Shown here: positions 52,901 through 64,000 of the stretch, one piece after another | How positions within the stretch are numbered: the stretch's first letter is position 1 | How the letters are laid out: every line of letters starts with the position of its first letter | DNA from: Sapria himalayana | Lineage: Eukaryota; Streptophyta; Magnoliopsida; Malpighiales; Rafflesiaceae | Reading direction: 5' to 3' | Length of the DNA stretch: 64,000 nt | NCBI GenBank assembly: GCA_029783825.1 | Contig: JAREIK010002668.1 | Coordinates: forward strand, 120,052 to 184,051 | Notes under the pieces: generated by a model | Databases searched by the model: none | What the model saw: the letters and a program-made list of their open reading frames with translations, nothing else | What the model was told of the DNA's origin: nothing | Made by a program: the position numbers and the translations under genes

Positions 52901-55900
52901 AGATATATAATTATTAAAATTATCATAACTAAATAAAGTATTCACATATAAAAAAAATTTAAAAAATGTTATATTTTCAAAGTTTATAACCTTCAAAAAT
53001 GAGAAAAAATAACAAAAATAAATATTTTGTTATATCATTGTTTAAATAAAACTATTAAACCATTAAATGCCTAAATACGTAAATATCTAAACTCCAAAAC
53101 CCCAAAGCCCCTAATACTTAAACCTTTAAACTCGTAAACCTTAAATATAATTTAAATAATTTATTAAAATATTAATTACAAAATAAATTATAAGTGATAC
53201 AAATATAATTTAAATAATTTATTTTTCATCAAAAAAAAAATATAAGCTTATAAAAAGAAGCAAAAACTATAAAAAAATTATTATTTTGTAATAAATTTTA
53301 CTTGGATTTTGAATATTTTTAGGTTTTGGAATTATATTTTAATTTATATCTATGCTATTAATAATAGCATATTAATTTATTTTTTTATAATTGATATCAT
53401 ATCTATCAATAAAATTGTTTATGTTTAGTTTATATTATATATAATTATAATGATTATTATTACAAAATATTGTATTCACATTTTTAAAAAATTTTAAAAT
53501 TATTACATTTTCAAAGGTTATAACCTTTGAAAATGTGAAAAGATATCAAAAATAATTTTTTTGTTATTTCATTGTTTAAATAAAACCTATAAACCACTAA
53601 ATACTTAAAATATTAAACTGATATACATTAATAATAATAATTCATAAATCTCATTTTAATTTTTATTCAGTATAATTTATTTTTTATTTTAGATTATTAT
53701 TAGTTTATTTTTATAGAAATATTAATTATAAAATAAATTATTAGTGAGACAGATCTAATTTAAATTAGACTGGTATACCCAAAATACTAAAGAATAAATC
53801 TCAATATTATCTTTTTCATTATAATTTTAAATATTCATTTTAATTATTTATTTGTTTATTTTTATATAAATATTAATTAAAAAATAAATTATGAGTTAGG
53901 CAAATATAATTTATATAAATTAATTTTCATCAAAAAAATATATATAAACTTTTTAAAAGAAAAAAAAATTTCAAAACAACAAATTATTATATAGTAATAT
54001 ATTTTGATTTCTTCTAAATCAATTTAGGTTTTTTTATTATATTTTAATTGATATATATCTTATTAATAATAGATTATTAATTTATTTTTTGATCATTTTT
54101 AGAATATTTATCATAAAATTTTTTATATTGAATTTATATGATATATAAATATAATGATTATTATAACTAAATATTGAATTCACATTTAAAAAAAATTAAA
54201 AATTATTATATTTTCAAATGTTATAACCTTTGAAAAAATCAAAAAATAATAAAAATAAATATTTTGTTATTTTAATTTTAAAATAAAACCTATAAACAAC
54301 TAAATGCATACACATTAAAATCAGTAAACTCCTAAGGCCCGTAATGCCTAAATACATAAACAATTAAACTGCTATCTGTTACTTAATAATTAAAAAATCT
54401 ATTTTTTATTTGAATTTATTATTATTTTAAATATTCATTTTTATTATTTATAAGTTTATTTTCATATAAATATTTATTACAAAATAAATTATGAGTGTGA
54501 CAAATATATTTTAAATAATTTATTTTTAATCAAAAAAAAATATACAATTATAAAAGAAGTAAAAATTTAAAAATTAAAAATTATTATCTAGTAATATTTT
54601 TTACTTTAATTTTGAATCAATTTGGGTTTTGTAATTATTTTTTAATTAATATTAATCTTATCATTAATAGTTTTTTAATTTAATTTTTGATCATTATTAT
54701 AATATCTATCAATAAAATTGTTTATATTCAATTTATATGATATATAATTATTAAAATTATTATAACTAAATATTGTATTCACAATTAAAAAAAGTTTAAA
54801 TATTATTATATTTTCAAAGGTTATAACCTATGAAAATGACAAAAAATTACAATTTTTTTTTGTTATTTTATTGTTTAAATAAAACCTATAAACCACTAAA
54901 TGCATAAAAAAATAATTCGCTAAACTCCTAAACGACAAAACTTTTAAAATCATAAACTATTAAATAGGTATACATTAATAATAAATCATACATCTCATTA
55001 TAATTTTTATTAAGTATACCTTTATATTTTTATTTTAATTATTTATCAATTTATTTTTATAGAAATATTAATTACAAAATAAATTATTAGTGAGACAAAT
55101 CTATTATAAATAATTTATTTTTTTTCAAAAAAAATATTTATAATTATAAAAAGATACAGAAATTTATAAACAAAAATTTATTATTTTGTAAGATATTTTA
55201 TTTTGATTTTGAATAATTTTAGTTTTTGCAATTATATTTTAATTTAAATCATTCTTATTAATAATAGTTTATTAATTTTTTATAAAAAGTCCTAAACACA
55301 TAAATCACTAAACCCCAAAACACCTAAATACTTAAACCAATACTAGTATATCCTGAATAATAAATAATAAATCTCAATTTATTTAATTATTTATTAATTT
55401 ATTTTATAGAATTATAAATTAAAAATAAATTATCTGGAAGACAAATATAATTTAAATAATTTAATTTTAAATCAAAAAAATATAAACTTATAAAAAGAAG
55501 CAAAACATCAAAAAAATTATTATTTAGTATTATATTTTACTTTGATTTTGAATAAATTTACGTTTTACAAATATATTTTAAAAAATATCTATCTTATTAA
55601 TAATAGTTTATTAATTTATTTTTTGATCATTAATATAATATCTATCAATATAATTGTTTATATTGAATTAACATGATATATAAATATAAAGATTATAATA
55701 ACTAAATATAGTATTCACATATTAAAAAAATTTAAAAATTGTTATATTTTGATAGGTTATAACCTTCAAAAATGAGATAAAATAACAAAAATAAATTTTT
55801 TGTTTTATCATTGATTAAATAAAACTTATAAATAATTAAATGCCTAAATACATAAATCTCTAAACATCTAAACCCCGAAGCCCCTAAATACCTAAACCTT

Positions 55901-58900
55901 TAAAATCGTAAACATTAAATATAATTAAAATAATTTAGAGAAATATTAATTACAAAATAAATTATGAGTGACAAATATAATTTAAATAATATATTTTTCA
56001 TCAAAAAAAAATAAGATTATAAAATGATGCACAAACTAAAAAAAAATTATTATTTAGTAATAAATTTTAATTTGATTTTGAATCATTTTAAGATTTTTAA
56101 TTATATTTTAATTTATATCTATCATATTAATAATAGTTTATTAATTTATTTTTTGATAATTGATATAATATTTATCAATAAAATTGTTTATATTTATTTT
56201 ATATTATATATAGTTATAATAATTATTATTACTAAATATTGTATTACATTTTTAAAAAATTTTAAAATTATTATATTTTCAAATGTTATGACATTTGAAA
56301 ATTTGAAAAAATAGCAAAAATAAATTTTTTGTTATTTCATTATTTAAATAAAAGCTATAAAACATTAAATGCCTAAATACTTAAATAAAAATTCTAAATA
56401 TCGAAAACCCTAAATTGATAAATTTTTAAACAGGTATATCCAAAATAATAAATAATAAATCTCTTTTTTATTTTTTTCATTATAATTTTAAATATTCATT
56501 TTAATTATTTATTTGTTTATTTTTATATAAATAATAATTACAAAATAAATTATAAGTTAGACAAATATAATATATATAAATTATTTTTCCACAAAAAACT
56601 ATAGATAAACTTATTTAAAGAAGAAAAAAATTAAAAACAAAAAATTATTATATAGTAATATATTTTACTTTGTTTATGAATCATTTTATGTTTTGTAATT
56701 ATATTTTAATTGATATCTAACTAATTTTTTAATCATTATTAGAATATGTATCAATAAATATATTTATATTTAATTTATATGATATATAAATTTAATAATT
56801 ATTTAAGCTAAATATTGTATTCACTTCTGAAAAAAATTTTAAAATTATTATATTTTCAAAGATTATAACCTTTTTAACATGTGAAAAAACAAAAAATATA
56901 TTTTTATTTATTATTTCATTGGTTAAATTAAACCTATAAATCACTAAATTCCTAAACGCTTAAATCACTAAACTACAAAATCCCGATACCCCTATATAGA
57001 TAATCGTTTAAATATGTATACCCTAAATAATAATTAATAAATCTCATTTTTATTTGTTTTCATTTTAATTTAAAAAATTCATTTGATTGTTTAGTTTATA
57101 TTATATATATATATATATATTAATTATAAAATAAATTATGAGTTAAAAATATAATTTATAATAATTATTTATCATCAAAAAATAGATAAGCTTATAAATA
57201 ATAATTAAATTTAAAACAAATAATTAATATTTAGTAATATATTTTCCTTTTCTTTTGAATCATTTTAGGTTTTTGATATTATAATTTAAGTAATATCAAT
57301 CTTATTCATAATAGATTTTTAATTTATTTTATGTTAATTATTAGAATATCTATCAATATAATTGTTTATATTGAATTTATTTGATTTATAATTATTATGA
57401 TTATTATAAATAAATATTTCTTCACTTTTGAAAAAAAATTTAAAATTATTATATTTTCAAAGGTATATACTACTTAATAAATTTTTTATTCACTTTGAAA
57501 ATATCAAAAATAATAAATTTTTTTTTATTTTTTTTCTTAAATAAAAACTATAAACCACTAAATACATACAAAGTTAAATCAGTAAACTCCTAAACCCCGC
57601 AATGCCTAAATACATAAACCATTAAACTGCTATATGCTACTTAATAATTAATAAATCTAATTTTTATTTCTATTTATTATAATTTTAAATATTCATTTTA
57701 ATTATTTATTAGTTTATTTTTATAGAAATATTTATTACAAAATAAAGTATGAGTACGACAAATATAAGTTAATTAATTTATTTTTAATAAAAAAAATATA
57801 CGCTTATAAAAGAAGTAAAATTTTAAAATTAAAAATTATTATTCAGTAATATATTTTACTTTAATTTTGAATCAATTTGGGTTTCGTAAATATTTTTTAA
57901 TTAATATCTATCTTTTTAGTAATATTTTATTAATTTAATTTTTGATCATTATTATATAATCTATCAATAAAATTGTTTATATTGAATTTATATGATATAT
58001 AATTATTAATATTATTATAACTAAATATTGTATTCACATTTCAAAAAATTGTAAATATTATTATATTTTCAAAGGTTATAACCTATGAAAATGATAACAA
58101 ATTATAGAAAATTTTTTGTATTTAATTATTTTATATAAAACCTATAAACCACTAAAATCCTAAAAACATAAATCAGTAAACTACTAACGACAAAACCTCT
58201 AAATACTTAAACCATTAAACTGGTATACATTAATAATAAATCTTAAATCTCATTTTAATTTTTATTCAGTATAATTATAAATTTTTATTTTAATTAATTA
58301 TTCTTTTATTTTTATAGAAATATTAATTACAAAATAAATTAAGAGTGAGATAGATCTAATTTAAATTAAACCAGTATCCCTAAATAATAAATAATTAATC
58401 ATGAATTTTATTTTTTTTTTATAATTTTAAATATTCATTTTAAATATTTATTTGTTTATTTATATAATAATATTAATTACAAAATAAATTGAGTTAGACA
58501 AATATAATTTATATATATTATTTTTCATCAAAAAATTATAGATAAATTTTTAAAAGAAAAAAAAATTCAAAACAACAAATTATTATATATTAATATATTT
58601 TGCTTTGCTTCTAAATCAATTTAGGTTTTTTTATTATATTTTAATTGATATCTATCTTATTAATAATAGATTATTTATTTATTTTTTGATCATTTTTAAA
58701 TATTTATCAATAATATTGTTTATATAGAATTTATATGATATATAAATATAATGATTATTATAACTAAAATTGAATTCACATTAAAAAAAATTTAAAATTA
58801 TTATATTTTCAAATGTTATAACCTTTGAAAATATAAAAAAATAATAAAAATAAATATTTTGTTATATTAATTTTGAAAGGTTATAACCTATGAAAATGAT

Positions 58901-60061
58901 AACAAATTATAGAAATTTTTTTTGTTATTTTATCTTTTTATATAAAACCTATATACCACTAAAAGCCTAAAAACATAAATCACTAAACTCCTAATGACAA
59001 AACCTCTAAATACTTAAACCATTAAACTGGTATAAATTAATAATAAATCTAAAATCTCATTTTAATTTTTATTCAGTATAATTTTAAATTTTTATTTTAA
59101 TTATTTATCAGTTTATTTTTATATAAATATTAATTACAAAATAAATTATTAGTGAGACAGATCTAATTTGAATTAAACCGGTATCGCTTAAATAATAAAT
59201 AATAAATCTTATGTTTTTTTCATTAAAATTTTAAGTATTCATTTTAAATATTTATTTGTTTATTTATATATAAATTTCAATTACAAAATAAATTGAGTTA
59301 ACAAATATAATTTATATATATTATTTTCATCAAAAAATTATAGATAAACTTTTTAAAAGAAAAAAAATTTCTAAACAAAAAATTATTATATAGTAATATA
59401 TTTTGCTTTGCTTCTGAATCATTTTAGGTTTTATAATTATATTTTAATTGATATCTATCTTTTTTTTAATTGATATCTATCTTATTAATAATAGATTATT
59501 AATTTATTTTTTGATCATTATTAGAATACTTATCAATAAAATAGTTTATATTGAATTTCTATGATATATAAATATAATGATTATTATAACTAAATATTGA
59601 ATTCACTTTTAAAAAAATTGAAAAATTATTATATTTTCTAAGGTTATAACCTTTCAAAATATCAAAAAATAATAAAACTAATTTTTTTTTTTGTTTTTTT
59701 AAATAAACCTATAAACTAATAAATGCATACACAGTTAAATAAGTAAACTCCTAGACCTCGTATGCCTAAATATAGTAACCATTAAACCGATATATAATAT
59801 ATAATAAATAATATCTAATTTTTATTTCTATTTTTTATAATTTTAAATTTCATTTTAACTTATTTATTCATTTATTTTATAGAAATATTTATTACAAAAA
59901 AAATTATGAGTGCGACAAATATAATTTAAATAATTTATTTTTAAATGAAATAATATAAATACCCATATAAATGAAGTAAAAATTTAAAATTATTATTCCA
60001 ATATATTTTACTTTAATTTTGAATCAATTTGAGTTTTGTAAATATTTTTTAATTAATTTCT
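49946..60061 (-). repeat. AT-rich satellite array, segment 9 (minus orientation)
   Basis: The longest uninterrupted run. Dyads lie near 50,465, 51,200, 51,800, 52,395, 52,980, 53,520, 54,215, 54,820, 55,750, 56,285, 56,870, 57,480, 58,075, 58,820, 58,885 and 59,640. At 58,800-58,910 two dyads lie only about 65 bp apart, because most of a monomer is missing between them. At 57,458-57,500 about 27 bp of other satellite sequence is inserted within the dyad. At 59,450-59,490 'ttgatatctatctt' is duplicated in tandem. The first ~0.6 kb shares private variants with the left flank of hAT copy 1. No gene is seen; 56,024-56,314 is a chance frame. Confidence 0.9.
57102..57121. repeat. (TA)n microsatellite in the left palindrome arm
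   Basis: A 20-bp alternating TA run inside a satellite monomer. It is paired with a 16-bp run at 62,997-63,012 in the right arm. Confidence 0.75.
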
Positions 60062-60072
60062 AGAAATTAATT
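60051..60072. repeat. Axis of the large palindrome
   Basis: A 22-bp perfect self-complementary sequence centred between 60,061 and 60,062, with TTTCTAGAAA in the middle. There is no unpaired spacer, so the satellite reverses direction at a single point. Confidence 0.9.
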
Positions 60073-63000
60073 AAAAAATATTTACAAAACTCAAATTGAT
60101 TCAAAATTAAAGTAAAATATATTATGGAATAATAATTTTAAATTTTTACTTCATTTATATGGGTATTTATATTATTTCATTAAAAATAAATTATTTAAAT
60201 TATATTTGTCGCTCATAATTTTTTTTGTAATAAATATTTCTATAAAAATAAATGAATAATAAGTTAAAATGAATTTTAAAATTATAAAAAAGAAATAAAA
60301 ATTAGATTTATTATTTATTATATATTATATATCGGTTTAATGGTTACTATATTTAGGCATTACGAGGTCTAGGAGTTTACTTATTTAACTGTGTATGCAT
60401 TTATTAGTTATAGGTTTTATTTAAAAAAACAAAAAAAAATTATTTTATTATTTTTTGATATTTTGAAAGGTTATAACCTTAGAAAATATAATAATTTTTC
60501 AATTTTTTTAAAAGTGAATTCAATATTTAGTTATAATAATCATTATATTTATATATCATAGAAATTCAATATAAACTATTTTATTGATAAATATTCTAAT
60601 AATGATCAAAAAATAAATTAATAATCTATTATTAATAAGATAGATATCAATTAAAAAAAGATAGATATCAATTAAAATATAATTATAAACCTAAAATGAT
60701 CAGAAGCAAGCAAAATATATTACTATATAATAATTTTTTGTTTAGAAATTTTTTTTCTTTTAAAAAGTTTATCTATAATTTTTTGATGAATAATATATAT
60801 AAATTATATTTGTTAACTCAATTTTTTTGTAATTGAAATTTATATATAAATAAACAAATAAATATTTAAAATGAATACTTAAAATTTTAATGAAAAAACA
60901 TAAGATTTATTATTTATTATTTAAGCGATACCGGTTTAATTCAAATTAGATCTGTCTCACTAATAATTTATTTTGTAATTAATATTTATATAAAAATAAA
61001 CTGATAAATAATTAAAATAAAAATTTAAAATTATACTGAATAAAAATTAAATGAGATTTTAGATTTATTATTAATTTATACCAGTTTAATGGTTTAAGTA
61101 TTTAGAGGTTTTGTCATTAGGAGTTTAGTGATTTATGTTTTTAGGCTTTAGTGGTATATAGGTTTTATATAAAAAGATAAAATAACAAAAAAATTTCTAT
61201 AATTTGTTATCATTTTCATAGGTTATAACCTTTCAAAATTAATATAACAAAATATTATTTTTATTATTTTTTTATATTTTCAAAGGTTATAACATTTGAA
61301 AATATAATAATTTTAAAATTTTTTTTAATGTGGAATTCAATTTTAGTTATAATAATCATTATATTTATATATCATATAAATTCTATATAAACAATATTAT
61401 TGATAAATATTTTAAAAATGATCAAAAATAAATAAATAATCTATTATTAATAAGATAGATATCAATTAAATATAATAAAAAAAACCTAAATTGATTTAGA
61501 AGCAAAGCAAAATATATTAATATATAATAATTTGTTGTTTTGAATTTTTTTTTCTTTTAAAAAGTTTATCTATAATTTTTTGATGAAAAATAATATATAT
61601 AAATTATATTTGTCTAACTCAATTTATTTTGTAATTAATATTATATATAAATAAACAAATAAATATTTAAAATGAATATTTAAAATTATAAAAAAAAAAT
61701 AAAATTCATGATTAATTATTTATTATTTAAGGATACTGGTTTAATTTAAATTAGATCTATCTCACTCTTAATTTATTTTGTAATTAATATTTCCATAAAA
61801 ATAAAGTAATAATTAATTAAAATAAAAATTTATAATTATACTGAATAAAAATTAAAATGAGATTTAAGATTTATTATTAATGTATACCAGTTTAATGGTT
61901 TAAGTATTTAGAGGTTTTGTCGTTAGTAGTTTACTGATTTATGTTTTTAGGATTTTAGTGGTTTATAGGTTTTATATAAAATAATTAAATAACAAAAAAT
62001 TTTCTATAATTTGTTATCATTTTCATAGGTTATAACCTTTGAAAATATAATAATATTTACAATTTTTTGAAATGTGAATACAATATTTAGTTATAATAAT
62101 ATTAATAATTATATATCATATAAATTCAATATAAACAATTTTATTGATAGATTATATAATAATGATCAAAAATTAAATTAATAAAATATTACTAAAAAGA
62201 TAGATATTAATTAAAAAATATTTACGAAACCCAAATTGATTCAAAATTAAAGTAAAATATATTACTGAATAAGAATTTTTAATTTTAAAATTTTACTTCT
62301 TTTATAAGCGTATATTTTTTTTTATTAAAAATAAATTAATTAACTTATATTTGTCGTACTCATACTTTATTTTGTAATAAATATTTCTATAAAAATAAAC
62401 TAATAAATAATTAAAATGAATATTTAAAATTATAATAAATAGAAATAAAAATTAGATTTATTAATTATTAAGTAGCATATAGCAGTTTAATGGTTTATGT
62501 ATTTAGGCATTGCGGGGTTTAGGAGTTTACTGATTTAACTTTGTATGCATTTAGTGGTTTATAGTTTTTATTTAAGAAAAAAAATAAAAAAAAATTTATT
62601 ATTTTTTGATATTTTCAAAGTGAATAAAAAATTTATTAAGTAGTATATACCTTTGAAAATATAATAATTTTTAAATTTTTTTTCAAAAGTGAAGAAATAT
62701 TTATTTATAATAATCATAATAATTATAAATCATATAAATTCAATATAAACAATTATATTGATAGATATTCTAATAATTAACATAAAATAAATTAAAAATC
62801 TATTATGAATATGATTGATATTACTTAAATTATAATATCAAAAACCTAAAATGATTCAAAAGCAAAGGAAAATATATTACTAAATATTAATTATTTGTTT
62901 TTAAATTTTAATTATTATTTATAAGCTTATCTATTTTTTGATGATAAATAATTATTATAAATTATATTTTTAACTCATAATTTATTTTATAATTAATATA

Positions 63001-64000
63001 TATATATATATAACTAAACAATCAAAATGAATTTTTTAAATTAAAATGAAAACAAATAAAAATGAGATTTATTAATTATTATTTAGGGTATACCTATTTA
63101 AATGATTATCTATATAGGGGTATCGGGATTTTGTAGTTTAGTGATATAAGTGTTTAGGAATTTAGTGATTTATAGGTTTAATTTAACCAATGAAATAATA
63201 AATAAAAATATATTTTTTTTGTTTTTTCACATGTTAAAAAGGTTATAATCTTTGAAAATATAATAATTTTAAAATTTTTTTCAGAAGTGAATACAATATT
63301 TAGTTAAATAATTATTAAATTTATATATCATATAAATTAAATATAAATATATTTATTGATACATATTCTAATAATGATTAAAAAATTAGTTAGATATCAA
63401 TTAAAATATAATTACAAAACATAAAATGATTCATAAACAAAGTAAAATATATTACTATATAATAATTTTTTGTTTTTAATTTTTTTCTTCTTTAAATAAG
63501 TTTATCTATAGTTTTTTTGTTGAAAAATAATTTATATAAATTATATTTGTCTAACTTATAATTTATTTTGTAATTAATATTTATATAAAAATAAACAAAT
63601 AAATAATTAAAATGAATATTTAAAATTATAATGAAAAAAATAAAAATGAGATTTATTATTTATTATTTTGGATATACCTGTTTAAAAATTTTATTTATTT
63701 ATGGTTTTCGAGATTTAGAAGTTATTGATTTAAGTATTTAAGAATTTAATGGTTTATAGCTTTTATTTAAACAATGAAATAACGAAAAAATTTATTTTTG
63801 ATATTTTTTCAAATTTTCAAATGTCATAACATTTGAAAATATAATAATTTAAAAATTTTTTAAAATGTGAATACAATATTTAGTAATAATATTTATTATA
63901 ACTATATATAATATAAATTAAATATAAATTATTTTATTGTTAAATATTATATAAATTATCAAAAAATAAATTAATAAACTATTATTAATATGATAGATAT
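60062..64000 (+). repeat. AT-rich satellite array, segment 10 (plus orientation, right palindrome arm)
   Basis: Plus-orientation monomers with dyads near 60,470, 61,225, 61,285, 62,030, 63,245 and 63,825, plus an interrupted one at 62,614-62,657. The phased blocks read TTTAGG-like. The order of subtypes is the mirror of the left arm. Single-base losses are frequent close to the axis, for example 'gatcagaagcaagcaaa' against 'gattcagaagcaaagcaaa' in the mirror. No gene is seen. Confidence 0.9.

Larger units (their letters stand above)
56123..64000. repeat. Large palindrome, arms at least 3.9 kb, no spacer
   Basis: The right arm (60,062-64,000) is the reverse complement of the left arm (about 56,123-60,061), monomer by monomer. 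Private variants are mirrored: the tandem duplication at 59,450-59,490 reappears at about 60,635-60,680; the double-dyad junction at 58,800-58,910 reappears at 61,215-61,300; the interrupted dyad at 57,458-57,500 reappears at 62,614-62,657; a (TA)n run at 57,102-57,121 pairs with 62,997-63,012. The axis is the 22-bp perfect dyad at 60,051-60,072. Near the axis differences are mostly single-base gaps; toward the ends there are also substitutions. The right arm reaches the window edge, so its true length is unknown. Confidence 0.93.

Overview
The window looks like heterochromatin from a flowering-plant nuclear genome. The evidence is its transposons: an L1-type LINE carrying a plant-style DUF4283-like ORF1 and a C-terminal RNase H, Ac-like hAT elements with 8-bp target duplications, and solo LTRs with TG...CA ends and 5-bp duplications. 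TTTAGG-like sequence recurs throughout. I cannot name the species. I see no intact host gene, tRNA, rRNA or CRISPR array.

Most of the 64 kb is one extremely AT-rich satellite (about nine in ten bases A or T in lines I sampled), with monomers of roughly 550-750 bp. Two landmarks recur in nearly every monomer. One is a 28-bp dyad whose core is CAAAGGTTATAACCTTTG. The other is a block of about ten consecutive 8-bp units of the form NNTTTANN, often close to TTTAGGNN. Several monomer subtypes alternate in higher-order units of about 1.4 kb. The array changes direction near 3.6 kb, near 26.6 kb and at 60,061/60,062. Calling the strand that reads TTTAGG 'plus', the array is minus at 1-3.6 kb, plus at 3.6-26.6 kb, minus at 26.6-60.06 kb and plus to the end. 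The last switch is the exact centre of a spacerless palindrome with arms of at least 3.9 kb.

Insertions interrupt the satellite in this order: an unidentified 2.3-kb island (9.45-11.78 kb) with degenerate tandem repeats and a TTTAGGG-like run; solo LTR 1 (15,213-15,675); hAT copy 1 (20,603-24,293, plus); solo LTR 2 (30,100-30,633); a LINE on the minus strand (38,124-44,651, with a 14-bp target duplication); and hAT copy 2 (46,259-49,945, minus). All coding regions are inside these elements and all are broken by stops and frameshifts.

The two hAT copies share private variants in the satellite outside their 5' ends. They therefore look like products of one inverted segmental duplication rather than two insertions. 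The most unusual signals are the 8-bp phased block, the dyad with repeated deletions at its axis, and the large palindrome.
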